64,000 nucleotides of DNA, from positions 21,596,984 to 21,660,983 of the forward strand of contig NC_091490.1 of the NCBI RefSeq assembly GCF_947461875.1, written 5' to 3'. Below are positions 1 to 12,600 of this stretch, piece after piece. The notes under the pieces are model-generated. The model did no database searches. It had not been told where the DNA came from and saw only the letters and a program-made list of their open reading frames with translations. This DNA is from Haliaeetus albicilla (taxonomy: Eukaryota; Chordata; Aves; Accipitriformes; Accipitridae). Each line of letters starts with the position of its first letter. Position 1 is the stretch's first letter. The position numbers and the translations under genes are program-made.

Positions 1-1
1 T

Positions 2-715
2 CAGTCACGTCCTGGCTCATCCCAGCTAGTACATATTCCTGAAGAGACTCAGGAGAATGTGAACACATCGCCCAAAAGTAGCTCAGCTAGAGCTAAATGG
101 CTGAAAGCTGCCGAGAAGAGTGTTGCATGTAGAAGCAACAGCCAGCCAAGAATCATGCAAGTAATAGCCATGTCTAAGCAGCAAGGAGTGCTTCAGGGCA
201 GTCCAAAGAGTTCAGAGGGAAGCACAGTCACCTGTACAGGAGCCATCAGATATAAAACCTTGACAGACCATGAGCCAAGTAGCATTGTCAGAGTTGAGGC
301 CCATCCAGAAAATAACAGACCTGTAATTCAGATGCCATCAGAAGGTGAAGGAAGTGGGTCATGGAAATGGAAAGGTCCTGAAAAAGTCACCCTTCGTCAG
401 ACATATGAGCTAAATGATCTTAACAGGGACTCTGAGAGCTGTGACTCCTTAAAAGACAGTTATGGTTCAGGTGACAGGAAAAGGAGCAACATAGACAACA
501 GTGAGCATCACCATCATGGAATCACTACGATAAGAGTCACACCAGTGGAGGGAAGTGAGATTGGCTCAGAGACTCTGTCCATTTCTTCTAGCCGGGACTC
601 AACACTTCGAAGAAAAGGCAACATCATTTTAATCCCTGAGAGAGGGAGCAGTCCAGAGAACACCAGAAACATCTTCTATAAAGGCACATCCCCCACACGA
701 GCATACAAGGACTGA
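2..715 (+). CDS. PLPPR4: PLPPR4 (PRG-1), C-terminal part of last coding exon
   Basis: Phospholipid phosphatase-related protein 4 is a neuronal six-pass membrane protein at glutamatergic postsynapses. It modulates responses to bioactive lipids such as lysophosphatidate and is not thought to be an active phosphatase. Only the long cytoplasmic tail is here: 237 codons, open from the first bases, ending in TGA at 713-715. The reading frame starts before the window; a GTG at 59 is just an internal valine. The tail is hydrophilic and rich in Ser, Glu and Arg, without a membrane segment. Recognisable stretches are KWLKAAEK (about 95-118), RIMQVIAMSKQQGVL, IRYKTLTDHEPS, GSGSWKWKGPEK, RQTYELNDLNRDSESCDSLK, a four-His run, GITTIRVTPVEGSEIGSETL and the end GTSPTRAYKD. 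Trp at 98-100 and Ile at 152-154 fall where, from memory, a calmodulin-binding segment was mapped in the mammalian protein. No frameshift or stop interrupts the frame. Confidence in identity is high. Confidence 0.95.
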   Translation, partial: QSRPGSSQLVHIPEETQENVNTSPKSSSARAKWLKAAEKSVACRSNSQPRIMQVIAMSKQQGVLQGSPKSSEGSTVTCTGAIRYKTLTDHEPSSIVRVEAHPENNRPVIQMPSEGEGSGSWKWKGPEKVTLRQTYELNDLNRDSESCDSLKDSYGSGDRKRSNIDNSEHHHHGITTIRVTPVEGSEIGSETLSISSSRDSTLRRKGNIILIPERGSSPENTRNIFYKGTSPTRAYKD

Positions 716-1687
716 GAGGAGACATATCAGCTGGTCCGTACCACCACAAAGTAAACACATCTTGACACAGGTTCTGCTCTCTTTGTTTTGAGCTTTGATG
801 TGCCAAATTATTGACCAGCAGCCCAAATGTTGTTGAACACTGCTGATGTGCAATGTGCATGAGCCTGTGGAAAGCGTGTGGTGGGGGGAAAAGCACAATG
901 CCAGAACCTAACTAATGTGAAACATTTTCATGCAACTTGTTTCTTCAGACTCAAAACATTTATCTGAGGGGGTGATGATGTCAATCAAAACAATAGTCTT
1001 GAACACAGACACTTTATTTCCTGAATGTGTCAACTTTTTTATTTATATTTGTGTCCAAAATCGACTGAATTTTTCACAGCAAAGGCTGTATCAGTGGTAT
1101 ATATTCACCTTTGCAGAATTTGCACCAAATCTTTACTACAGGATGGTGCTGATAACTTTACATGTTTTGAAAAATTGCATACTTATTAGATTCTACAAAC
1201 ACATGACATATTGATGTGCAGTTACTTTAAAAGTAATATTGCTAATACTATGATGATGCTGGCTGCATTCATTTAGCGTAGAAAATATTTACAGCTTTGT
1301 TATAGTGGATCTGTCACATTCAAAGATTGCAAAGGTTTTGTGTAGTTCTTTAAGATGTCTACTGCAACAAAAAATGTGTGGGTGCCATTCTATTAGAGTG
1401 GAATAACTATCTATTTTGAATAGTTTTGCTGCTACTGCTCAACTTTTGTTTAAGAACAGGTGCTACTAATGAAGAGGCTGCTTCTTAGTGGGCTAACTTG
1501 TAGAATTGTTTTAAATTATGTTTTTTAAGGGGTCTTTTAAAGTACTACAAGTAATTCACATTTTACATTTTTAAACCTCTTATCCTGTCCTTCAGCAACC
1601 CTTCCATTTTTCTATTAGTTTTTAATCATATAATGCAGGACACCAATAACTGCAAGATGTGCAAATGTGAAAGATGAACCCTGAGTA

Positions 1688-1699
1688 AATAAAAATAAA
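1688..1699 (+). promoter_or_regulatory. PLPPR4: Tandem AATAAA pair, possible proximal poly(A) signal
   Basis: Two back-to-back AATAAA hexamers (1688-1693 and 1694-1699) lie about 970 bases after the stop codon. The downstream sequence is not clearly GU-rich, so use as a proximal cleavage signal is only possible. If used, it would give a short-UTR isoform lacking the A/C-rich tract at 2567-2677. Confidence 0.35.
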
Positions 1700-2566
1700 T
1701 GGCCACTTTCCTGACCGGCTTCCAAGGAGACAGTAATTAATATCATAGCTCACACTTAGAAGCAGTCATTCACCTCACTTGCTTAGTATGCCACAAGAAC
1801 AATCACAAGTTTCACCCCAATCACCATCATTTAGGGGATTTATGCTTCGCTTTAAAAATGGAATGCCTCGGTATTGCAGAATCACTGAATGAGTGTTGCA
1901 TTGTGCCACTACTACTGTTCACCTCCCTTGAGACACCCTCCAGAGCCTTCTTAAGCATTTTTTTTTTTCCCCACCACTGCCACTTAAGAATATGGAGGGT
2001 CTCTCCACCTGAGAGAACATGGATTATTTTAGTAAATTGAGCTTTGGATATAATGAAAGAACTTGCCTGCTAAAAATCTCCATTGCCAAAAATTGTTGAA
2101 AGGATAAGCTCTGAAAGGAATAAGCATAGCATGTCCCAGGCATGCTAGAAGAAATGCCTCATTACAATTGGCTCTGACTTAAATAACTTAAACCATGAAG
2201 GAAGCCACAGGCAGTGTTTGCCCAGTGCAGCTCCTCATTCTCTTCTACATTATTTCCACCTGAAAGAGAACTACAATCAGACACCTCCCAGCTCCCCTGC
2301 TAGGAGGGGGAGGAAATGGCTTAGCAGTCCCTCACAGAATAAGTAGTAGCAGATCAGGTCTGTTCTCTGGCTTCTTGAGAGGAGTGTTTTGCTCTAAGTC
2401 CTCTTCTGATGTACGGTATCAGAGAACCAGATACATACTACATAGAACCCGTCTACAGACCCTACCCCACAGAACTATGAGGAAAAGCCCACCCTACCCC
2501 AGCCAAGTAGGAGGTAGAAGAAAGAATCATCCCATCCCAAGAAGATAAATAGCACAACACACACAG

Positions 2567-2677
2567 ACCAAAAAAAACCAAAACAAACCAAAACAAAAAA
2601 CCCCAAGCCCAAACCTCCACAACCCACAAAAAAGCCTCAAAACCAAAACAAAATCCCAAACCCACCCCCAATCCTAA
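2567..2677 (+). repeat. A/C-rich, G- and T-depleted low-complexity tract in the 3' UTR
   Basis: Across 111 bases I count only two G and five T; the rest is A and C in irregular CAAAA, CCAAA and ACCCC blocks. In the sense RNA this would be essentially unstructured and resemble sites bound by CA-preferring proteins such as hnRNP L. The opposite strand is G/T-rich. It is not a simple tandem repeat. Function is unknown. Confidence 0.75.
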
Positions 2678-3898
2678 GTAATTTCAGAAGTATGCAAATG
2701 GTGTTTGCTAATCTGTATAGAAGAAGGGATTCAGAGCCAATGGAAAGCTTTCTATACCTTCCCAGTTATACAGGTGCTCCAGGCTTAGCTGAGTGCTGTC
2801 AGCCAACCTTGTCAAGCAATGCTTCCCTCACATGCCCTTCACCCAGTGCTGTGGAAAGGTGTTGGTCCTTAGAGGAAATGATGGCACTTTTCCTGCTAGT
2901 AACAGAAGACAACCCCATCATACATTTGGTGATTGGGAGGAAGTATTCTGCAGGTTACGTGTAAGAAGCTAACCAGTAGGGTTGCAGCATATTGTGTATG
3001 TTAAAGGCACAGTATGTTGAAGAGACAGTTTAAGGCACATTAGCTAGGAAAAATAATCATAGATGCCAGGGGAAAAAAAAAAAGAGTAATTTTTTAGAAA
3101 TATGTTCTCAGACTCTAGTATTTACAAGTCAGGATTTGTTTTTTTCTTTTTAAAAGGATGAATCTTTAGTCCTTGGTATTTAATATCAAATTTTGTACAA
3201 GATTCCTAGGAATTACAAACATGTGGATTGTCACAAACAAAACCCTTTGGATTTAGTTTAATCTAGGTATGTGATAAAGCAGGCAAGATTAGCTTTGAAG
3301 GAATAGGCAAGATACAATCACTGTTGGCCTATCAATGCAGGGAAATAAAATGCAATCATTTGTTAGTTTGTAAGTGCAGGGGAAAAGAACATAAGTAGAT
3401 GAACCTGGAAATAATGGGAAATTGAAATGGAGAATAATGGCAATAAAGCAAAGATTAGAAAATGTTCCCTCTGGCAATTTAGCTGTATTGGAAACAGCAG
3501 GATTCCTGGTGGGAGTGTTTGTTCTTTATTCCTTGGTTTTAGTCAGATATATATTGGCATATGTGTTGCTTTTATTACTCTAAAACTTGCTGCACTATTT
3601 CAAGTGCAGTGTGATATTTTTCCTAAGGTTTCCTATTTCTTAACAAAAGATTTTAAAGCTCTTGTGTAATCATTGAAATTGTGTTCTTTACATAAATATT
3701 GATATATTCTTTTTTACTCAAAGTGCCAAAGGCTACTCTTTTTAATAATGGCTTATCAAATTATATTACATTAGAGAGCAGAAATGTAATAATATATACA
3801 TTGGAACTCAGACCTCTGCATGTATATTTGATAAGGAGCCTTTTGTAAAAATTACTCTTTGTTTACATTCCACTGATACCTTAATTTAAAATTAATCA

Positions 3899-3904
3899 AA
3901 TAAA
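3899..3904 (+). promoter_or_regulatory. PLPPR4: AATAAA, possible poly(A) signal
   Basis: AATAAA within the distal 3' UTR, about 275 bases before the last signal. It could serve as an alternative cleavage signal; by sequence alone it is weaker than the 4055 and 4174 sites because no clear downstream GU element follows. Confidence 0.25.
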
Positions 3905-4054
3905 TTGACAGGTGACATCTTCTTAGCGTTCTGATTTTCTTACTTGCTAACAGGCACAAATTTCTTTGTTAGGCTGTGCTTTACTGAGAAAAGAAAATAC
4001 TCAAAAATAAAATATGTTTTTAAATGAGAATTCTCTATATAAAGTATTGTGTTT

Positions 4055-4060
4055 AATAAA
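4055..4060 (+). promoter_or_regulatory. PLPPR4: AATAAA, probable distal poly(A) signal 1
   Basis: AATAAA in a TTTAATAAAATG context, followed within about 15-50 bases by T-rich and TGT-containing sequence. It is a candidate alternative end of the PLPPR4 transcript. Confidence 0.4.
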
Positions 4061-4173
4061 ATGTTATGCAATGTTTTCAAATGGAAAAAAATTTGTAAAT
4101 TGCTATAAATGTATTTTGTTAAATAAGTACAGATCAATGCTACTGTGTGAGTTTATTGTGCTAACATCATGAA

Positions 4174-4179
4174 AATAAA
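4174..4179 (+). promoter_or_regulatory. PLPPR4: AATAAA, probable distal poly(A) signal 2
   Basis: AATAAA in a GAAAATAAAG context, followed by a TGTTCAGTC and CTCTGTGGTG downstream region that fits a GU-rich element. It is the last canonical hexamer before composition changes at about 4.3 kb, so it is my best guess for the end of PLPPR4. Confidence 0.5.
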
Positions 4180-4299
4180 GATAAAATTCCTCACTGATGT
4201 TCAGTCATCTCTGTGGTGAAACAAAGTCTCATTCCCCCTGAGATTATTTTTCAATATTATATATCTCATGACACGTAAAAGTGGTCATCAGTGGGAAAC

Positions 4300-5700
4300 C
4301 TGAAAACCTTGCATAGTTATAAGAAGTTATGAGGAACAGTGTCCAGACAAGCTTGTCTATCCAAAAAACACTTTACAAAAAAAGGAAGCAAGTGAATTGG
4401 GAACTTTAGGCCATGGGAGGACACGTCTGCTAGATCATTCTGCAGGACCAGCTGCATTGCTAAGCCCCTAATGCCTCTAAACCACCTTGCTAGTGTTGGG
4501 TAGAGCTGCCAGACACGGTGAGGCCCACCTTGGATTTGTGAACAAGAACAGGGCAGATGTCGGGAGCAAACCTGAGAGGAAGGGCTCTCTCCAGGGGAAG
4601 AAGTTAGGATGCAGGAGTCATCAGCTGACATACATCCTTCGCTGGCAACATACACTTAGCAGCATGCTGTCAAAAACAGTCTTATCTAGAAGCTGCACAA
4701 GGTATGTAACAGCAAATGCAGTCTCCAAGGCTGTCCTGAAACACCTTGAAACAGGACAACAGCAGGGCTCTAAGTGCCTGGGATGGAAGACACCACTGTA
4801 GCTGAGGCATGCATGGACATTGCCAATGGCATAATAAGGACCACAGGGACTAGCAGGGCCCCTGCAATACATGGCAGCAAAGCAAATGGACTCCAAGAAG
4901 CTTTCCCACGTGTGCCTGGGCCTTTGTGCAGGCTGCCACCTTGTAGCTGCGTGTCCTTCTAGCAGGTGACCTGCCTCGGCTGGGGTGGTGGAGGGACTGG
5001 GCTGCTGATGGCACTGGTGGCTCCAGCCAGGCACTGCACTGCTCAGTGGTACAACGTCATACATGTGCCACGCTCCCAGCGAAGGCATGCTGGGGTTGAC
5101 TGTTGTTACCCCATGCTGTGGTGCAGATCTGGGTCACTTGGCAATCTCTGTCCCAGGGCTTTCATGACAATTTAAGACAGGGGCCCTTGGGCAAAAGAGA
5201 ATTGAAAAACAGTATGTTGTCTCTCAGAGAAAGGGAAGTGTACATACAGTTATGATGCTGCTCCTCCCTCTGTGGTGACTGAAGGAGCTCCCTGCTTGTG
5301 GCTGGGACTGGAGAATGTCCTGACCCCACTGCATGAGCAGGCAGTTTCAGGAGAGGCCTCTCCTTTGGCCAGGAGCAGATGCTGGTGTGGCAGCCCGTTA
5401 CCTGCCCCAGCAGACAACTGCCTTGAATGAGGCTGTGTGAAGGGTGAGGGCTGGGGACCAAGGTTATGGTGTCCCACCCTCTAGGACACGTACTGGTAGC
5501 TTGGGAAAGCTACAGGCAGCCATGGCCAGGTATGGCTCAGAGAGACCCTGGGAAGGAGTGCAAGAGAGTAAAACAGTTGCTGCTAGGATATGACTGTGCT
5601 GAAAGTTGACATCTACTACAAATCTGATGACTTCTCCTCTGGGAATGGCCCCTTCCACGGACTACAAAGGGGCCTAGACAATTAGTTCAAACATTTTAAA
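4300..5700. other. GC-richer block of unknown origin downstream of PLPPR4
   Basis: About 1.4 kb is clearly richer in GC than the DNA on either side and carries overlapping open frames on both strands. The longest is 155 codons on the minus strand (4621-5088), next to a 112-codon minus frame (4317-4655). I recognise no domain in any of the three minus frames over 4560-5100. The frames are rich in Cys, Pro, Ser and His, as expected of chance frames in GC-rich DNA. It could be a decayed transposon or retroviral segment, an unrecognised exon cluster, or simply a compositional island. No terminal repeats were found. Confidence 0.3.
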
Positions 5701-6626
5701 AGGCACATTTTAAACATCTAAAGTTAAGCTAAAAATGAAGTCCCCCTGTGAAGGATACCTTTGATGTAGAGGTTATATTATAAAACTCAATCTAAGATGA
5801 GAAACTACCTCTACTGACAAACCTCATCTTATTCTCTTAGACCATTCTGGCTACAGCAACACTGTCACTAAATTAAGAGAGCTCACTGTGATCCAGATTG
5901 ATGACTGTATCTAATCACACAAAGGAGTTTTCAAAGGTATGAGTGATTAAACTGAAATTTAAATCTATTCTGTGCTCAATTTTAAAATACCTTCAGATGT
6001 CTTGATATAAGAAGCCACATAAGACAAGATTGTACCGTAATCAGGTTGCTATAGATTTATGAAGACCTTTTGTATGACAGAATAGTGCACAGCTAATTTG
6101 GCAGGAACATTTTAAAGGCATTACAAACCTGGTTCATAAAATTGTGAATAAAATCTCTTCACAAACCTTATAGCACAGACTGTATCAAACATTGGACAAA
6201 ACTAACAAGTGTCTCCATACTGCACATTCAAAATGAAAGTAAGGGAACTCCAGCTGCACACATGTGCATACACATGCACACATAACACAAAGTTAATGTA
6301 CTCAAGCCAGGCTTTAGAAAGAGAAAGCTAAACATAATTTAAATCAAGGAACAAATTGTGGCAAGGCTACAAATACTCCCTCTAAAATTTTCCTGCTTTG
6401 CCTGCAGTAATCTCTTCAGGCATTCCAAATATGCATAAAGACATCATTTGGTTATACCTCCCATGGAAGAAATCTGTTCCTCCAGTGGTTTGCCATAAAG
6501 GATAATAGGAAACTTGGACGTTCCATGGCTTTACCAGCATAGCCCTGCTAAAAACAAGAGATAAGATGAGAAATCATCCAGAACTCAAGCAAGTCTCTTC
6601 AGACCTAGAAAGCACCTCTTATGTTT

Positions 6627-6691
6627 GAGAAGAAAAAAAAAAAAAAAAAAAGGAAAAAAATTTTTTTTCTTTTTTTCTCCCCCCCTTCCCC
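6627..6691 (+). repeat. Homopurine run switching to homopyrimidine run
   Basis: A 34-base all-purine stretch (mostly A, with 19 A in a row at 6633-6651) is followed directly by 31 pyrimidines (T then C) up to a single G at 6692. Such mirror-strand tracts can adopt non-B structures and mutate quickly; length here may be affected by sequencing slippage. Confidence 0.8.
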
Positions 6692-9600
6692 GCCCCCAGA
6701 AAAATCTCCCTATCTTCAAAGGCCAACTGTCATTCAGATTTTTCCAGCTGTATTACTCTTCCAGTGATGCTCAGAGATAAATGAGAGTCATAGGGATTTG
6801 TGGATCTGTGAAGTCTCTGCAGCTACTAAATGATGCATAAGGGAAAGCTCTGCTCTCTCACCAAATCATTCAAAGGAGACTGGAGCATATCTGGGTGCAA
6901 TGTGATCAACAGAATTTGATTCTTTCCCTATTTCTTTTCCTGCTTCAAACTGAGCTTGTTGATTACAATGTCTGTTACTACAATGTACTAGGGCCAGAAA
7001 ACTAGCTCTGCTAAGAGACTAACATCACACAATTGGGAGCAACAGCTCTACCTGTAAAGTATATAACAATATAATCAACACTTTGTAAACAATAGCCACG
7101 TTTGAATTTTCCCTAAAACTAGCTATAATGTTTTTATAGTTAGTATAGCCTATGTTTATCAAAATCTTCAGTATGCATCCTCTTGGTGTTTTTGCATATA
7201 CATATTCATGTGATGTCCATTGTCTGAGCTACATAATTCGCACTGAGGGCTAGTCACCCTGGAACTTGTTTGCTTTAGACCAGAAGAGGTGTGGATACTT
7301 AGCAGAGTGCCAGGTGTACATTTCTTTTAGCAGAGCATCACCAGGGGCTGAAAATCTGTTCCCAGGCCCAAAAGAAGTATTAGCTAAATCCTCTGCACAG
7401 TATCAGTTGCAGTCTCCTCTGGTACTTATCTTTCTGTATAGTCTGAGACAATTATCTTCACTCTTATCAGGGAAGAGAGTTTTCACTGAAGTGTTTCCAG
7501 CACCCCCTATTTCACAACACTGAGAGTGCGCCAACCTGGCAGGGGAATAGTTGTAGGCTTTGACCAATTCTAGGTTTTAGTTTTGCAAGAACTACCATGT
7601 GTCTGATGCCAAATTAATGCCTTGGTTTACTACCAGAGACAATGAGGTTTCCACCCTTTAATAATGAGCAGAAAAATGGAAGAGAAGCATGTGGTTTAAA
7701 TGATCAGGACAGCTAAGACTTTATATATCACGTTCTGCTTGGTTATACAAAACAAAAATGCTGTGAGCTCTGTATGCCTAACAGACTGCAGACTGATCTA
7801 ATCTGCTAAACCAAGGCAGACCACAGGAAAAGGTTTCTTAAAATGCTATCATTTTAAGGAGATTTATGAAAGAGTCCTCCTTTCACTAACCTTTTTTATG
7901 ATGCAGGTAGAAGAATTCAGATACAAGCTAGCAAAAAAACCCCACCCTTACACAAGAAAAGAAAACGAGCCAGGAGGAAGTTCTAACAATGAGTCAGGAG
8001 AAAGTTTAAGGTGCTTTCCAAACTGGAAGATTAAGTACCACTTAGCAAAGCACAAAATCATCATTTGTAAATTTGTACATGATGTTTATCAAGTAGAGTA
8101 GGCAGATGGTTAGTACAATCAGTGCTTTCTTAATCCCTCTTCAATTATTCATCAAATAATTGAATACAGGGTCACTGTAAAACAATTCATTTCCTCCATA
8201 GTTAAGATACAAAATGTGCTCTTGTCATTGGGAGGGGGCAGGGAAGAAAGCAAAGGCACTGATGAGAGTATGTTTTAATCTGTGAAGTGATACAAAAGCT
8301 ACATGAATACATGAATAGATTCAGGATTAAAAATTTGGAAAATTACAAGGAAGACGAATAGTTAATTCAACACTGGACATGGAACTAACACAACTAAAAT
8401 ACTTCAGAACTTGTGAGAGGAGGATATTGCCAGGTCAAGCTCACAGAGTGGATTTTTAGCAAGGATGGCGAGTTGGGCAGTAGCAGTTGTGTGCCACTAA
8501 GCAGTGTTAGACTGTATAAATGGTCTGTTGTTATAAAGAAAAAACCTGTAGAGAGACATGGCAAGAGATCTGCTGCCATAGAAACAAACGTAGCTGCTAG
8601 ATACACCGCATCATTGCTACACTAAGGACAAACCATGGATCAGCAGTATACCATAAACTGCATCTAACTTGCTTTGTTCAATAAGATTTAAAATCTGAAA
8701 CAGATACATGATGATCAATTATTATATATAACACAACATAGCTGCACAGACTTGGCATACTTTCTCACAGGACTTAATAACTAGTGGAAAACTGGAGATT
8801 AAAAACTCTAAAAAATTGAATATTATTCAGAAGCTTTAATCTTTGCATCCTCAGAAAAATTAAGAAAAAAACCTCTAGTGCCTGATCCTTCATTTCTTAT
8901 CCAGGCAATACCCCGATAGCAGTTACAGGGTGCTTTATGTGTGCAGTTTTTGTACCTATTTCCCACAGAATGAAGTTCAAATACCATATTTCTAATGCAA
9001 GACCATCTCTCCTATTCCAATTGATGGTACTTTCTTGTACATAAGGAATCCAGCTGCCAGAATCATACACTACAACACTGCACATCTCATCTTCTGTTAT
9101 AGCCAGTCTTGCACCAGTCTTGTAAAGACTTACCAGCCTAAAGTGCAACTGCTTTATGTGGAATAAATAAACTCTTTGAACAAATAAAAATAAGCCACTC
9201 TCTAAATCACTGCAGAAACTGGACTTTAAAGTTTACTTTTAGAAAAAATGATAATGACAACGCTTCAAGGCTGAAATGTTATTTCTGTGTAGTCAGTATC
9301 TCATTGTTCTTAATTCTATAGTGAAGTGCAAATGTATTTCTCTTTTAAAATTATGGCACCATGCAGCATTAGATTATCCAGAGAGAGTTAATGTTGATAT
9401 ATAGCTAATATGTTGCATTCTGAGGCCACCTGATTCTCACTTCCTTAAAAGGATTTGACTACATGAAACAAATTAGTAGTATAATAACTTACAGGGAGAG
9501 ATGTAATATCTGTTATGTGTATTATATTTAGGGCACAAAGATGACATTTGGTAGATGTTATCATCTCCTGCAACTGTATTAACCTTTACTGAGTGCTGCC

Positions 9601-12600
9601 AGTTCCTGGTAGAATTCTGATGATATCACTTAAATGGGAAAAAATTTATATGTTTGAAAACTATTCAGTTTTGCTTTCTTCTGTGAGACCAAAATAAGGT
9701 GTGCCATTTAAATGCACTCCTACATGGATTTCACTGCATAATGGTACCCAGTGGCAGCAGCTTACACAGTAATGCTGCTTTGTATTAAAAAGCATGAATT
9801 GACCTATGTAAACTGCAGTAATTGTTTCCTGCATTAATGAAAAGATCTTTCATCTTTGCAGAACAGGAAATTCAACTGAATTAAGAAGCTATTAATCAAG
9901 AAGTTCAGATATTCGCAATGTTTACACAACTCTGGTACCAATACCATAGAACAACCTATGCAAGCAGAAGCCCCTGGATATGAATATCACACATATATCA
10001 TGTTAAGCATAAAAGTGTTGAAAGTACTTTCAATCTATGTCTTTTTGAGAAGACATATACTTTCCAAATATGGAAGCAATACACATTTTTAGACATTTTG
10101 CTGAGCATCCATTTGATTCTGGTGACTCTTCACCTTGCTGAGAAAAGGACTGCCTTTTGGCTCAGCAGTGTTGGTTTCTGGGAACATACTATGCAACATC
10201 TCTGTTGACTACATTGTCTCTCCACTGAACACAAAGTTCAAATCTATGAGTCTTCTGCTCCTAACTGCCTGAAAGGAGTCTTAAGAAAGAAAACTATTCC
10301 ATTTGGGTTGGCCTTGTTTTTACTCCTTGAGAGTGCTTGGTATATATCAGAGTAATGAGTGCCAGTTAAGAAGGTGAGAGAAAAGGACAGAAGGTTTGTA
10401 TATTGTACGCTGTTTCTTTTCAAACTGTCATCTACGTCACCTTAAAAAAAAAAAAAAAAGATTAAGTGGCTCTTGGGACAGTGAAGACCCAGTTATAATG
10501 AACAAGATCTTTTAACTATCATAGTGGATGTTAAAAATTTCTGCAACTCTGTATGTTACCTAACATAACCACTCAGTGTTTTCAGGATCTGAATTCCACT
10601 GAATTGACTGGAATCAGATAAATCTGGGGGAAACGTATACTGTCAATTCAACCCAAGATTAAATAACCTCATATGCTGAAATCAAACAAGGAATCTTATA
10701 GCTGCTGTTAACACTTACAGCTCTGCCCACATAAACAATCCTGACATGACATAATGTCAAAATATGGCACACACATGGACATATATATGATTGATGAGTG
10801 GATTAAATTAATTTCTAACATATTAAAAAATAAAAAGAAACATCTCCTTGAAATTACCAGAATTATTTGATAACTGCCAGTAAGAAACCAGATGCACTAT
10901 CCTTAGTATGACTATGTAGAACACGTAGATTCACACAAGCTCAGTGCAGCCCTGGCTATCCTTGTTTCAGCATTAGTAGTCTGTGTGAGGTTTTGGGCTT
11001 TGAAAATTGTCAGCAATAAGAGCCTGGGAAATTACAAACCTGGGGTAGTAGTAGCAGGGGTCAGTGATTAACCAGCATGGAAATTGCTGACAAGCAACAG
11101 AACAAGGACAAGAGAAGACAACGAGGTCTGGAAACCTTTGCTGTCTCCAGTTTCTTCTATTCTCCTTTAACGCTCTTAGAAAAATGGAAATCCAGGTATT
11201 TTTAAAATTTTTTAATATCTAGCACTCCTCACCGTAGCACTGATGCCATGTCCTAGTACCCTCTCTTCTTTTCTCACAAAAACTTCAACTCCATAGAATA
11301 GGTTGTGTTTACTCATTTCTTCCTTTTATCATATCATTACTTTTCTTTTTCCTTAGATTGCACGTGTTCTGGGAAGCAGAACCTCTCCCTGTGTTTGTCA
11401 CACAGTGAGAAAGTAGTGATTGTAACCTATATAGATGGCCATAATATATATGTCAAAAAATGACCCTAGAAGCTAATCTCCGCCAAGCATTTATGTGCTA
11501 GCAGTCAGGACACCAGGGAAGGTACTGCATAACCCAACATACACTGCTATACCACAGCCCATTGAGACACTATAGGGTCCTACTGTATTGGCAGTATGAA
11601 TCCCTGGCAGCATTATGCCCCTTTGCCTACAGAAATAAAAGCTGACTGACACACACTTCTGGCTGGCTGATACTGCTTCAAGGCACCTATTTTTAATGCT
11701 CTCCATTCCTTCTCTCCCTACTAAGAAAGGACAAAAAGATTCTACAGAAGGGAAGTGCAAATAATGTGCAGTACCATCACACGTACCTTTCAAAACAGGA
11801 GAGTGCCTTCCAAAGCAGATCAAATAATCAGGACTAACAAAACTACCAATGTAAGCAGGGGCTAATTATTAACCCACGCTAACAAATGAAAGCTGCAGCA
11901 TTTCAGCTTTCCCCTTAGTGATGAAATTCGAAACCTCAAAATGAGAAATATTCTAGCAGCAACCTAGCAAATGTCCTAACCTTCTCTCTCACCACTCTGT
12001 CTTTCCTGTCCATCGAATCCAATTGACTGACAGGCAATTTGTATGAGCCTTTGTACTATATAAGCTCCAGTAATTCCTTCTTTGAGAAAGCCTTTCATTC
12101 CTGCTCACTGTAAGAGGCAAAAAAATGTGTCTGTGTGAAGAGAACAAGTAAATTTGGCAGAAAGCATCCCGTCAGCTCCCATTAGCACTACTCTTGGGTA
12201 TGGCAGCTGGGATGGGCCAATGGCCATAACTAGCTACTTTCTCATCATTTTACTTAACCTGCAAGAGATGGTGATGAGATCTTATTGGACCAATTAGCAT
12301 CTAAGTCTTGTCAGACTATCTTATCTCAGACTTACCTAAGATTGTTTGGACAGATGAAGCTACAGAGCTAAAAAATACTGAGAATGACACATTTTATGAC
12401 ATTAATTGGTCATTTCTTCAAGGAAGAGGAAGAATTCTCTCTTACCACTTCCCTAGCAACAGAGAAAATGAGGTGTTCTTTTTCATTTATAGAAGAGCCT
12501 TGATTTCAGGATTGCCAGAAAATAGAAGCATCTGCTTATAACCAAGGCATCTTCTGAATAGCACAGGACTTTCAATTAAAACCCTAAGAGCTTTTTAGAC

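Larger units (their letters stand above)
716..4200 (+). other. PLPPR4: PLPPR4 3' untranslated region (inferred extent)
   Basis: No coding signal follows the PLPPR4 stop. The DNA is AT-rich with ATTTA-type motifs (for example around 1038-1048) and stays compositionally uniform, apart from the A/C-rich tract, until about 4.2 kb, where GC content rises. The last good AATAAA (4174-4179) is followed by a T/G-containing stretch, so I place the distal cleavage site near 4195-4215. A 3' UTR of several kilobases is usual for a neuronal transcript. ORFs of 60-94 codons inside it lack recognisable content. The end is inferred; RNA 3'-end reads would settle it. Confidence 0.6.

Noticed and set aside
59..715. 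A PLPPR4 reading frame starting at position 59
   Set aside because: The codon there is GTG inside an already open frame that enters from the window edge. It is an internal valine of the last exon, not a start.
4621..5088. 155-codon minus-strand frame as a gene
   Set aside because: It sits in GC-rich DNA where stops are rare, overlaps other open frames and shows no recognised motif. It is kept only as part of an unexplained block.
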